A stretch of DNA of 64,000 nucleotides from Halomonas halocynthiae DSM 14573 (GTDB taxonomy: Bacteria; Pseudomonadota; Gammaproteobacteria; Pseudomonadales; Halomonadaceae): NCBI RefSeq assembly GCF_000425725.1, contig NZ_AUDZ01000014.1:1-64000 (forward strand), written 5' to 3'. The notes under the pieces are model-generated. The model ran no database searches. It saw only the letters and a list, made by a program, of their open reading frames with translations, and was not told where the DNA came from. Below are positions 46,862 through 55,942 of the stretch, one piece after another. How positions within the stretch are numbered: the first letter of the stretch is position 1; every line of letters begins with the position of its first letter. The translations under genes were made by a program, and so were the position numbers.

Positions 46862-48156
46862 AAACGACTCCCGACTCGTCAAGCCACTCCGCTCAGAGTG
46901 GATCACTTACCGAACCAGAAGTCCGACCAACAGAAACGCCGAAGGAAGAAAAACAGCGACATGTAAAAATCCAGGTTCGCAACCTGAGCAAAGTGTTTGG
47001 TAGCAACACCAAAAAAGCATTAGAACTTCGCGACCAAGGCCTAAAGCGCCCGGAAATACTTGAGAAAACGGGGCAAACACTTGGCTTGTCCAACATAAAC
47101 TTCGATGTTTATGAAGGCGAGCTCCTGGTAATCATGGGGCTATCCGGCTCGGGTAAGTCTACCCTGATCCGCTGCCTTAACCGGCTAATCGAGCCAACCG
47201 AAGGTAAAATCGTCATTGATGGCGAGAACATTCCAAGCCTGAGCGATAAAGAACTGTTAGACGCTCGGCGACGCCATTTTTCTATGGTCTTTCAGAATTT
47301 TGCTCTCTTCCCCCACCGAACGGTGCAACAGAACACCGAATTTGGTTTAGAAATTCGCGGCATAGACAAGCAGACACGCCGCGAGACAGCATTAAAAACA
47401 CTAAAGCAGGTAGGGCTGGACGGTTGGGAGGAGGCTTACCCCAGCCAGCTTTCGGGTGGTATGCAGCAACGCGTAGGCCTGGCCCGAGCGCTGGCCAACG
47501 ATGCGTCGGTATTATTGATGGATGAAGCCTTCTCGGCCCTAGATCCGCTGATTCGTGGCGACATGCAGCAAGAGTTGCAGGAACTACAACACCGCACACA
47601 AAAAACGACCGTGTTCATCACCCATGACCTCGATGAAGCCATCAATATTGGCGACCGCATCGTGCTGCTCAAGGATGGCGAAGTGGTGCAGATAGGCACC
47701 CCTGAAGAAATTCTCACCCAGCCTGCAGATGACTATGTACGCCGCTTTGTGGAAGGCGTAGACATGTCACGAATATTAACTGCTGAACACGCCATGCGCC
47801 CAGTCCGCGCCACAGCGCGTGATAGCGATGGACCGCGTACTACCCTGCGCAAAATGAGCGAAAACAGTATCGATTCCATTTATGTCACTTCGCGCAATCG
47901 TAACCTCCTGGGTTTAGTAGAAATTGACGCTCTCGAACTCGCTGCCCAGGAAGGTCAGGACGATATCAAACACATCATGACCCAGGATTTCCGCACCGTC
48001 GGACGTGATGAGCCGCTGCAAAACCTGTTCGCCATGTTCACCGAAAAAAGCTTCCCAATTGCAGTGGTGGATGACGAGAAGCGACTGCTCGGCGTTGTTG
48101 TTAAAGGCGCTGTACTGGACGAGCTGGCACACGCACAGGCAGGAGAAAACAGCTAA
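46849..48156 (+). CDS. proV: Glycine betaine/proline ABC transporter ATPase
   Basis: 435 residues. A polar 35-residue N-terminal extension precedes the ABC domain. Walker A is MGLSGSGKSTLIRCLNRL, the signature LSGGMQQRVGLARAL, Walker B VLLMDEAFSALDPL, followed by FITHDLDEA. The C-terminal region from about 300 is a tandem CBS domain pair (VRATARDSDGPRTTLRKM onward), which senses ionic strength in the OpuA/ProU class. It energises uptake of glycine betaine under osmotic stress. Its stop overlaps proW by one base. Confidence 0.92.
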   Translation: MANLKTTPDSSSHSAQSGSLTEPEVRPTETPKEEKQRHVKIQVRNLSKVFGSNTKKALELRDQGLKRPEILEKTGQTLGLSNINFDVYEGELLVIMGLSGSGKSTLIRCLNRLIEPTEGKIVIDGENIPSLSDKELLDARRRHFSMVFQNFALFPHRTVQQNTEFGLEIRGIDKQTRRETALKTLKQVGLDGWEEAYPSQLSGGMQQRVGLARALANDASVLLMDEAFSALDPLIRGDMQQELQELQHRTQKTTVFITHDLDEAINIGDRIVLLKDGEVVQIGTPEEILTQPADDYVRRFVEGVDMSRILTAEHAMRPVRATARDSDGPRTTLRKMSENSIDSIYVTSRNRNLLGLVEIDALELAAQEGQDDIKHIMTQDFRTVGRDEPLQNLFAMFTEKSFPIAVVDDEKRLLGVVVKGAVLDELAHAQAGENS

Positions 48157-48995
48157 TGGCTATTGATATTCCACGCATTCCACTAGGTGATTGGATAGAA
48201 ACCGGCCTTGACTGGCTAACCACAGAGTTTTCTGGTGTCACTCGGGGCTTTGCAAACATCACTGTTACCGCCATTGACGCCCTAAATGACGTGCTGATCT
48301 GGCTTCCCGAGTGGACACTACTGGCAATTATTGCAGGAATTTGCTGGTCTGTTTCAGGCATTCGCCTAACTATCGGCGCGATTGCAGGGCTTGCCCTGAT
48401 CTGGAACATGGGCCTGTGGCTACCCATGATTGAAACGCTGACGCTAGTGGTAATTGCCACTCTTGTCGCTGTAGTTATCGCCTTACCCGTCGGCATTTTG
48501 GCCGCCCTATCAGAACGACTTTATAAACTGATTATGCCAATGCTGGACTTCATGCAAACCATGCCAGCTTTTGTCTACCTGATCCCCGCCATTCCGTTCT
48601 TTGGTATCGGCTCGACCTCGGCCATCTTTGCCACCGTCATATTCTCCATGCCACCAGCTATCCGCTTCACCACGTTAGGAATTCGCCAGGTTCCTGTAGA
48701 GCTCATTGAAGCCTCTGACGCCTACGGTGCTACCCGTAGCCAGAAGTTGTTCAAGGTGCAGTTGCCCATGTCGCTACCAACGGTAATGGCAGGCATCAAC
48801 CAGACCATCATGCTGGCGCTCTCTATGGTGGTCATCGCTGCCATGATCGGCGCTGATGGCTTGGGTAGCGAAGTGTGGCGAGCCATTCAACGCCTACGCC
48901 CAGGTGATGGCTTCGAAGCCGGAATTGCCGTAGTCATTTTGGCCATGCTGTTGGATCGTATCACCCAGTCACTACGCAAAAAACGCAACGCCTAA
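48156..48995 (+). CDS. proW: Glycine betaine/proline ABC transporter permease
   Basis: 279 residues with about six to seven membrane spans and the binding-protein-dependent permease EAA loop (VPVELIEASDAYGATRSQKLF). The segment LLDFMQTMPAFVYLIPAIPFF is typical of ProW/OpuAB. It is much shorter than E. coli ProW at the N terminus, which is normal for non-enteric homologues. It starts at the last base of the proV stop (TAATG), and proX follows. Confidence 0.92.
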   Translation: MAIDIPRIPLGDWIETGLDWLTTEFSGVTRGFANITVTAIDALNDVLIWLPEWTLLAIIAGICWSVSGIRLTIGAIAGLALIWNMGLWLPMIETLTLVVIATLVAVVIALPVGILAALSERLYKLIMPMLDFMQTMPAFVYLIPAIPFFGIGSTSAIFATVIFSMPPAIRFTTLGIRQVPVELIEASDAYGATRSQKLFKVQLPMSLPTVMAGINQTIMLALSMVVIAAMIGADGLGSEVWRAIQRLRPGDGFEAGIAVVILAMLLDRITQSLRKKRNA

Positions 48996-49073
48996 ATTGA
49001 CGGCTCCCCTTGAAACAACCCAGGGGGGCCTGCAGGATAAATGAGTGAAGCTAATAAAAAGGAAGGAAATCTG

Positions 49074-49943
49074 ATGACGAAGCATCTTTTGAATCGCCGT
49101 ATCCACTTGGCTGGCGTTGCACTGGCCGCCGGAACCCTGCTTAGCGCGGGTACTGTACAGGCTCAAGACAAAGGCTCTGTCCACCTCGCCTATGTAGAGT
49201 GGGCATCAACAGTGGCATCCACTACGGTAATGCAAGCTGTGCTTGAACAAGCCGGTTTCGACGTCGAAACATCCTCCTTGTCCGCTGCCGCCATGTGGCA
49301 ATCAGTCGCGACTGGCGATACCGACGCCCTATTGGCTGGCTGGCTGCCAGTCACCCACGAGGACTACCACAATAAACTGAAAGATGACTTGGTTGACGCG
49401 GGCGTCAGCCTAGAAGGTGCCAAGCTCGGCATGGTGGTGCCTGCCTATAGCGACGTCAACTCAATTGCAGACATGAATGAACATGCTGACAGCTTCGACG
49501 GCAAGATCACCGGTATTGATCCCGGTGCTGGCGTTATGCGCCTCACCGAAGATGTAATCAACGACTATGCGCTAGATTACAATCTCGTCAGCGGCAGTGG
49601 CGCCACCATGACCGCCGCGCTCAAGTCTGCCATTAATAACGAGGAAGACATTGCCGTCACCGGCTGGACACCACACTGGATGTTCGCCCGCTGGGACCTA
49701 AAATTCCTCGAGGACCCGAAGGCAATCTATGGCGGTGAAGAGCAGATTCACACCTTCACCCGCAAAGGCCTAAAAGAAGACATGCCAGAAGCCTATGAAA
49801 TTCTGAGCAACTTCAAGTGGAATACCGAGCAGATGGGCGAAGTCATGCTCATGCAGGAAGCAGGTGGCGACCCCTACGAAGCGGCCAGAAAGTGGGTCGA
49901 TGAGAACCAAGACATCGTTCAGGAATGGCTGCCAAAGAACTAA
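49074..49943 (+). CDS. proX: Glycine betaine ABC transporter binding protein
   Basis: 289 residues from the ATG at 49074, which has AAGGAA five bases upstream; an ATG at 49041 is less well placed. It has a signal peptide (MTKHLLNRRIHLAGVALAAG, cleavage near VQA-QD). The OpuAC-type binding domain includes VHLAYVEWASTVASTTVM and AVTGWTPHWMFARWDL, whose tryptophans are placed to form the aromatic cage for quaternary amines. It completes proVWX. Confidence 0.9.
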   Translation: MTKHLLNRRIHLAGVALAAGTLLSAGTVQAQDKGSVHLAYVEWASTVASTTVMQAVLEQAGFDVETSSLSAAAMWQSVATGDTDALLAGWLPVTHEDYHNKLKDDLVDAGVSLEGAKLGMVVPAYSDVNSIADMNEHADSFDGKITGIDPGAGVMRLTEDVINDYALDYNLVSGSGATMTAALKSAINNEEDIAVTGWTPHWMFARWDLKFLEDPKAIYGGEEQIHTFTRKGLKEDMPEAYEILSNFKWNTEQMGEVMLMQEAGGDPYEAARKWVDENQDIVQEWLPKN

Positions 49944-49975
49944 GTGAATCTGAACGATTAATGCAGCACACCACT

Positions 49976-50007
49976 AACGGGGGGAGCCACTGGCGCTCCC
50001 CGTTTTT
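49976..50007 (+). terminator. Intrinsic terminator after proX
   Basis: GGGGAGC (49981-49987) pairs with GCTCCCC (49995-50001), extended by AACG/CGTT with a two-G bulge and followed by TTTTT at 50003-50007. It closes the proVWX operon. Confidence 0.85.
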
Positions 50008-50057
50008 ATTGCTTACACCATTCACAAGTGGACGGCTCAGCGCACCGCCAAGGCTGA

Positions 50058-51170
<1,113 letters not shown>

Positions 51171-51173
51171 TGC

Positions 51174-51686
51174 TCAGCCACGCTTGATGTCGGACAGGTC
51201 CGAATCACTCAAGCCATCAACACGCTCACTAAATCCCAGCTCAAGACGCGCCAGCCTGACACGCTGGCGCTCAGCGAGCAGTTCCGCATCGTCATCCAGA
51301 GCGCGACCGTCTAGACGAGACAACTGCGCCATGCCCTGGTGATAGAAACCCAGCACAGCCAAGGCGCCAGGATCTCGCGCTTCAAGCCCTCGCCGCAACG
51401 CAGGTAAATAACCGCTAACCCGCGACAACCGCTGCTTCAAGCGCCAGCCGTAACGGATTGGCTCCATCCACGCTTTATGGCGCAATAAGGTGAAAACAAG
51501 GCTTGTGACGATCACTCCCAGCACAACAGCCAGCACATTCAACCATGCACCGCCGCTATACCACGTATTAAGCAGCTGGGTAAAAGCTAAGCTGAAAACA
51601 ATCAACATTGCCGCCATGGCCCAGCCCACTCGCCGCGTCAGCCGACGATAACGCTCTGGTGCATGGTCTTCAAAATAAAAATCCAT
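51174..51686 (-). CDS. DUF3087-type membrane protein
   Basis: 170 residues from the ATG at 51686, with GAGGAG five bases upstream. Two hydrophobic spans (about 22-40 and 49-68) are followed by a long charged cytoplasmic helix region rich in Arg and Leu. I recall this pattern from DUF3087 proteins of marine gammaproteobacteria, unverified. It converges on hemB with three bases between the stops and follows the DAHP synthase gene by 19 bases. The function is unknown. Confidence 0.65.
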   Translation of the reverse strand: MDFYFEDHAPERYRRLTRRVGWAMAAMLIVFSLAFTQLLNTWYSGGAWLNVLAVVLGVIVTSLVFTLLRHKAWMEPIRYGWRLKQRLSRVSGYLPALRRGLEARDPGALAVLGFYHQGMAQLSRLDGRALDDDAELLAERQRVRLARLELGFSERVDGLSDSDLSDIKRG

Positions 51687-51705
51687 CAACACTCCTCGTA
51701 ACGCA

Positions 51706-52803
51706 TTAGCGCAAACGCTCCGCCGCGCTTAGCAACAGCTGCTCTGTGGTTTCCCAGCCTATGCAGGCATCTGTTACCGACATGCCATAACGCAATGGCT
51801 GTGATACCAAGGACGGTGACACCAATGGCTGCTTGCCCTCATTCAAGTGGCTTTCCAGCATCAGCCCAACGAGGTCGGTATTACCTGCTTCGCGCTGAGC
51901 CAGAACAGCCTGCATGACGTCACTTTGACGTCGGTGATCCTTGCGGGCATTAGCATGACTACAATCAACCATCAACCGTGTATTCTGCCCTGCGGCCAGA
52001 AGTACCTGACGCGCTGCCTGAACATGCGATGGCTGATAGTTTGGCTCACCATGCCCACCACGCAGCACCACATGCGTATGCGCATTACCCGTCGTTTGTT
52101 TCACTTCCGGCAACCCTTCGTCACCAAGCGCAATGTGGTGATGAGGATGTGCCGCGGCCTGCATCGCATCCACCGCCACCTGAATATCACCGCTAGTCGC
52201 ATTTTTGAAACCCACCACAGCGGACAAGTCACTGGCCATTTCACGATGAGGCTGAGACTCTGTCGTTCGCGCACCAATAGCAACCCAGGCCAGCAAGTCA
52301 TCGAGGTAAGGGGCAAGCATTGGCTGTAACAGCTCAGTAGCTACCGGCAAGCCCAGCATGGCAACATCACGCATCAACTCGCGTGAGAGCGCAATTCCCC
52401 GCGCCAAATCACCACTACCATCTAGCCCTGGATCATAAGCCAGCCCCTTCCAGCCAACGGTAGTGCGCGGTTTTTCCACATACACCCGCATTACCGGAAG
52501 AATGCAATCAGCAACCTGCTCGCTCAACGTTGCCAAACGCTGGGCGTATTCAAGCGCGGCGTTAGGATCATGGATTGAGCAGGGTCCGACGACGACTAAC
52601 AATCGCTCATCATGACCGGAAAGGATGTTGCGTATTGCCTGACGCTGAGATGTCAGCTGATCAGCAAGCACCTTGGACACCGGTAAGCATCGACGCAATT
52701 GGGCAGGACTAAGTAAACGCTCTGGCGAGCTGGGCGTACTTTCAGGACGTACTTTGTGTGTTATGTCACGAGTTTGGTGGGGCATAGCAAGCGAGGCTGT
52801 CAT
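51706..52803 (-). CDS. 3-deoxy-7-phosphoheptulonate synthase, class I
   Basis: 365 residues; an AroF/AroG/AroH-type DAHP synthase that joins phosphoenolpyruvate and erythrose 4-phosphate at the entry to aromatic amino-acid synthesis. Family segments are VVVGPCSIHDP, MRVYVEKPRTTVGWKGL, AIGARTTESQPHREMASDLS and VDCSHANARKDHRRQ. The feedback specificity (Tyr, Phe or Trp) cannot be read with confidence, so no isozyme symbol is given. The start is preceded by GGAG eight bases upstream, lying inside the end of a second leader peptide whose stop is four bases before this ATG. The leader region strongly suggests control by aromatic amino acids. Confidence 0.92.
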   Translation of the reverse strand: MTASLAMPHQTRDITHKVRPESTPSSPERLLSPAQLRRCLPVSKVLADQLTSQRQAIRNILSGHDERLLVVVGPCSIHDPNAALEYAQRLATLSEQVADCILPVMRVYVEKPRTTVGWKGLAYDPGLDGSGDLARGIALSRELMRDVAMLGLPVATELLQPMLAPYLDDLLAWVAIGARTTESQPHREMASDLSAVVGFKNATSGDIQVAVDAMQAAAHPHHHIALGDEGLPEVKQTTGNAHTHVVLRGGHGEPNYQPSHVQAARQVLLAAGQNTRLMVDCSHANARKDHRRQSDVMQAVLAQREAGNTDLVGLMLESHLNEGKQPLVSPSLVSQPLRYGMSVTDACIGWETTEQLLLSAAERLR

Positions 52804-52807
52804 CGGT

Positions 52808-52969
52808 TTATCTCCGTGAGCGATTACATCGGCGGGGTGTCATGCCACCACGGGTATGACGGTCGGAGGTGGCAACGTGAACCGACCGTGTTTCGCTAAA
52901 TCGCCAGCCACAATAATAGCTGCCCATTGATACATAATCGTTGCCAGACACAAAGTATGATGCGGCCAT
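52808..52969 (-). CDS. Aromatic-rich leader peptide 2, coupled to the DAHP synthase
   Basis: A 53-codon frame beginning at an ATG with GGGAGAG five bases upstream. Its first half, MAASYFVSGNDYVSMGSYYC, then GWRF, has aromatic residues at Y5, F6, Y12, Y18, Y19, W22 and F24. The second half is basic and without aromatics. The stop is four bases before the DAHP synthase start, so ribosomes finishing it could reinitiate. No protein family is recognised. Position and composition suggest a regulatory leader peptide. Confidence 0.6.
   Translation of the reverse strand: MAASYFVSGNDYVSMGSYYCGWRFSETRSVHVATSDRHTRGGMTPRRCNRSRR
52843..52889 (-). promoter_or_regulatory. Mutually exclusive stems inside leader 2
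   Basis: One stem pairs ACGGTCGG (52882-52889 read on the minus strand) with CCGACCGT (52859-52866), perfect 8 base pairs with a 15-base loop. The competing stem pairs TGCCACC (52868-52874) in that loop with GGTGGCA (52843-52849). A ribosome held at the last aromatic codons (Y18 to F24, 52918-52898) would reach the first arm and favour the second stem. No U-run follows, so translational control of the downstream gene is likelier than termination. Confidence 0.45.
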
Positions 52970-53019
52970 GGTGACTCTCCCTAGTGTGGTATTCAAAACT
53001 TAGCGTGATATTCAAAACA

Positions 53020-53068
53020 AGAACCCCCGGGCGGGGTTGCCGTCCGGGGGTTCTAGGAGAGGCAACCC
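53020..53068 (-). promoter_or_regulatory. Attenuator: terminator and competing antiterminator
   Basis: On the minus strand, arms AGAACCCCCGG (53054-53044) and CCGGGGGTTCT (53030-53020) form a perfect 11-base-pair hairpin, followed by TGTTTTG, a transcription terminator. GGGTTGCC at 53068-53061 is exactly complementary to GGCAACCC at 53041-53034 in the terminator loop. That pairing encloses the terminator's first arm and so excludes the terminator. It lies 42 bases after the stop of leader peptide 1 and 50 bases before leader peptide 2, the usual geometry of a ribosome-mediated attenuator. Confidence 0.65.
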
Positions 53069-53109
53069 TGGCGGGTGTGCCTTTTGACCTCAGTGTTCCT
53101 AGTATGACA

Positions 53110-53247
53110 TTAGGACAGGGCCACCGGCACACCGGCGCTAAAGCCGGTGCGATACCAGTAACCAAACCATGTGGCGTACGACGCATCACCCTGGCTATTT
53201 GCGCCAGAGCAAGTCATGCGATACATCACACAGCGCTCTAATTTCAC
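53110..53247 (-). CDS. Aromatic-rich leader peptide 1 of the DAHP synthase attenuator
   Basis: A 45-codon frame from a GTG at 53247 with AAGGA nine bases upstream; ATGs at codons 8 and 11 are alternative starts. The segment YATWFGYWYRTGF (residues 24-36) holds three Tyr, two Trp and two Phe codons. Directly after it a stem CACCGGC/GCCGGTG (53130-53149) forms in the message. It lies 42 bases upstream of a terminator/antiterminator pair. The composition is far from random and fits ribosome stalling on several aromatic tRNAs. Expression is inferred. Confidence 0.6.
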   Translation of the reverse strand: MKLERCVMYRMTCSGANSQGDASYATWFGYWYRTGFSAGVPVALS

Positions 53248-53294
53248 GGTACGTTATCCTTTTCTTACGCTCGTCTTACGTTCTTCGCTAGCGA

Positions 53295-53420
53295 TCAGGC
53301 GCCGAACAGCACATAAAGCTTGGCAACAGCTGGGGCGCATGCCAAGAAAACCAGCGCCAGCAGAAACAGTACGAACATCATGATTCCAGTACTGTCTTGA
53401 GAGCCATCGTGCTCTGCCAT
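53295..53420 (-). CDS. Small single-span membrane peptide, 41 residues
   Basis: A 41-codon frame with AGGAG seven bases before its ATG. A polar N terminus (MAEHDGSQDSTG) is followed by one clear membrane span (MMFVLFLLALVFLACAP, about 14-33) and a short end AKLYVLFGA. It ends 47 bases before the GTG of leader peptide 1 on the same strand, so it may be on the same transcript. Between them are two TCTTACG repeats 11 bases apart (53263-53269 and 53274-53280, plus strand). I do not recognise a family. Confidence 0.55.
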   Translation of the reverse strand: MAEHDGSQDSTGIMMFVLFLLALVFLACAPAVAKLYVLFGA

Positions 53421-53517
53421 CGTCTTTCTCCTAATGATCATTCAAGCGGAAGCAAAAAACAGACATCAGGCGCACATAATGCCCCTTGTTTGCGACTAAT
53501 GGAAGCCCACAGCCTCC

Positions 53518-54315
53518 TCAACAGCCCTCGCCTTTTGTCTCACTATCGTTTTTAACCAAGCTTCCCACCACTGGCACCAGAGGATCACGCGGCGCATAAG
53601 AAAATACATCAGAGAACACTCGGTTTTCAGACAAGCCTAAAGACGCCAGCACATCAACACAGGCATATACCATCCCAGGCGAGCCACACAGGTACACATC
53701 GTACCCCGAGACATCATCAAGCTGGCTGGCCAAAACCTGGTCAATACGTCCATGGTGGCCAGTAACGGCGTCATCATCAAAGCCGTCATGCATCCCAAGC
53801 TCGCTGACACCGTGAAAATGCACACTCGGATACTCCGCCGCCCATTTACGGGGCAGAGACTCCAAATAGAGGTCACGCCGCTCGCGCGCAGCCCACCATA
53901 GCTCCACATGTCGCTGGGCATCATCAAGCAGCGCTGCTTCCGCCAGTGCTTTCATTTGCGCAAACCCCGTACCAGCACCCACCAGCAATAAGGGCCGATG
54001 ACTGTCTGGATCAAGCATGCAGTCACCATTGCACAAGTGAACCGTCACTTGCTGTGCTTCTACCAGGTGCTCGCGCAAGCGTGCCGTATTTCTGCGCTCT
54101 GGCCAATGTTGGATGTGCAGCTCCAGCACGCCATCCTCATTTGGTGCACTGGCAATCGAGAAAGGCACCCAGGTGTCATCATCGAGTTTAAGCTGCAGGT
54201 ACTGGCCTGCTTCATGATCCATAGCCTCTGAGCGCCCTTCCAGGCGCACGCCCATGACGTCAGGCGTCAGGTCCTCTACTTCAGCCACCCGGCAAGTCAG
54301 GGTGCGTGAACTCAT
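53518..54315 (-). CDS. fre: NAD(P)H-flavin reductase
   Basis: 265 residues of the ferredoxin-reductase superfamily: an FAD/FMN-binding half with [11 protein letters not shown] and a nucleotide-binding half with [20 protein letters not shown] and [14 protein letters not shown]. It reduces free flavins. Its start overlaps the ubiD stop as ATGA. The ubiD-fre pairing, also seen in E. coli, makes sense because UbiD needs prenylated reduced FMN. The C terminus ends in GEGC. Confidence 0.85.
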   Translation of the reverse strand: MSSRTLTCRVAEVEDLTPDVMGVRLEGRSEAMDHEAGQYLQLKLDDDTWVPFSIASAPNEDGVLELHIQHWPERRNTARLREHLVEAQQVTVHLCNGDCMLDPDSHRPLLLVGAGTGFAQMKALAEAALLDDAQRHVELWWAARERRDLYLESLPRKWAAEYPSVHFHGVSELGMHDGFDDDAVTGHHGRIDQVLASQLDDVSGYDVYLCGSPGMVYACVDVLASLGLSENRVFSDVFSYAPRDPLVPVVGSLVKNDSETKGEGC

Positions 54316-55868
54316 GTGTTGCTCCTGTTATTCTCGACCAACGCTGATCCAGCGGCGGCCTCTTCAGCCGAACCTAGGTCAATAGAACCCAGATCAATAC
54401 CCAGCTCACTCCAGCGCTGGGTAACTTGGGTTCTGACGGTTTCATCCATCTCAATGGGCTCACCCCATTCTCGGTCGGTTTCACCGGGCCACTTGTTTGT
54501 CGCGTCCATCCCCATCTTGGAACCCAGTCCCGCGGTGGGCGAGGCAAAATCCAAGTAATCAATAGGCGTATGCTCTACCAGCAAGGTATCCCGAGCAGGA
54601 TCCATGCGGGTCGTGATCGCCCAAATAACATCCTTCCAGTCTCGCGCGTTGATGTCGTCGTCACACACCACCACAAACTTGGTGTACATGAACTGGCGCA
54701 GAAAACTCCATATCCCCATCATTACCCGCTTGGCATGACCAGGATACTGCTTTTTCATGGTTACCACCGCCATGCGATAGGAGCATCCCTCCGGCGGCAA
54801 ATAAAAGTCGACAATTTCAGGAAACTGGCGGCGCAGAATCGGCACAAACACTTCGTTGAGCGCAAGCCCCAGCACCGCAGGCTCATCGGGGGGGCGGCCG
54901 GTATACGTCGAGTGGTAAATCGCATCGCGACGCATGGTCATGCGGGTCACCGTAAACACCGGAAACTCTTCAACTTCGTTATAGTAACCCGTGTGATCCC
55001 CATAGGGGCCTTCGGGCGCACTGTCGTCGGGGTAAATGAACCCTTCAAGAATAATTTCGGCGGAAGCTGGAACATCCAGATCTACATGCCCACAGCGTAC
55101 CAATTCAGTGCGCGAGCCGCGTAACAGCCCTGCGAAAGCATATTCCGAAAGGCTGTCCGGCACGGGAGTCACGGCTCCAAGAATAGTTGCTGGGTCTGCG
55201 CCTAAAGCCACCGCAACGGGGTAAGGCTCACCAGGATTCAAGCGCCGGAACTCCTGATAGTCCAGTGCCCCACCACGGTGCGACAACCAGCGCATGATCA
55301 GCCGGTTCTTAGCCAACTTTTGCTGACGGTAGATACCCAGATTTTGACGCTTCTTATGCGGGCCACGGGTAATCACTAATGGCCACGTCACCAGCGGCGC
55401 AGCATCACCCGGCCAGCAGTGTTGAATCGGCAGCTTATCCAGATCAACGTCATCGCCTTCCAGTACCACGTCCTGCACCGGTGCTCGGCGCAATACTTTA
55501 GGGCTCATGCTCATCACTTGCCGATAGATTGGTAGTTTATCCATGGCATCACGAAACCCTTTAGGCGGTTCTGGCTCTTTGAGAAACGCCAGTAACTCGC
55601 CCACGTCGCGCAGCGATTCAACCGACTCCTGCCCCATGCCCAGCGCTACCCGCTTAGGCGTACCGAACAGGTTAGCCAGCAGTGGCATATCATGCCCTTT
55701 GACGTTTTCAAACAACAGCGCTGGACCACCGGCACGCAAGGTGCGATCGCAGATTTCGGTAATCTCAAGGTAGGGATCGACCTCAGCCGTCACGCGTACG
55801 AGTTCTCCCCGCGCTTCAAGTGCCGCGATAAAGTCACGCAGATCCTTGTATTTCACTGGATTTCCCAT
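54312..55868 (-). CDS. ubiD: 3-polyprenyl-4-hydroxybenzoate decarboxylase
   Basis: 518 residues, slightly longer than E. coli UbiD (497). It uses prenylated FMN to decarboxylate the ubiquinone precursor. Family segments are [51 protein letters not shown] and [19 protein letters not shown]. It has an Asp/Glu-rich C-terminal extension of about 25 residues. A perfect terminator hairpin lies 17 bases upstream of its ATG, between it and rho. Confidence 0.93.
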   Translation of the reverse strand: MGNPVKYKDLRDFIAALEARGELVRVTAEVDPYLEITEICDRTLRAGGPALLFENVKGHDMPLLANLFGTPKRVALGMGQESVESLRDVGELLAFLKEPEPPKGFRDAMDKLPIYRQVMSMSPKVLRRAPVQDVVLEGDDVDLDKLPIQHCWPGDAAPLVTWPLVITRGPHKKRQNLGIYRQQKLAKNRLIMRWLSHRGGALDYQEFRRLNPGEPYPVAVALGADPATILGAVTPVPDSLSEYAFAGLLRGSRTELVRCGHVDLDVPASAEIILEGFIYPDDSAPEGPYGDHTGYYNEVEEFPVFTVTRMTMRRDAIYHSTYTGRPPDEPAVLGLALNEVFVPILRRQFPEIVDFYLPPEGCSYRMAVVTMKKQYPGHAKRVMMGIWSFLRQFMYTKFVVVCDDDINARDWKDVIWAITTRMDPARDTLLVEHTPIDYLDFASPTAGLGSKMGMDATNKWPGETDREWGEPIEMDETVRTQVTQRWSELGIDLGSIDLGSAEEAAAGSALVENNRSNT

Positions 55869-55880
55869 TTCCCGAAAGGC

Positions 55881-55906
55881 AAAAAGGGCAGCATAGCATG
55901 CTGCCC
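55881..55906 (-). terminator. Intrinsic terminator between rho and ubiD
   Basis: On the minus strand GGGCAGCAT-gct-ATGCTGCCC, a perfect nine-base-pair stem with a three-base loop (55906-55886), is followed by TTTTT (55885-55881). The ubiD ATG is only 12 bases beyond the T run, so ubiD transcription from rho needs read-through. Confidence 0.88.
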
Positions 55907-55942
55907 CTCATGGTGGCTGCGCAGTAGGTTACCCACTGCTTT

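Noticed and set aside
53020..53054. Hairpin read as a plain terminator of an upstream minus-strand gene
   Set aside because: The complementary GGGTTGCC segment and the aromatic leader directly upstream make an attenuator the better explanation.
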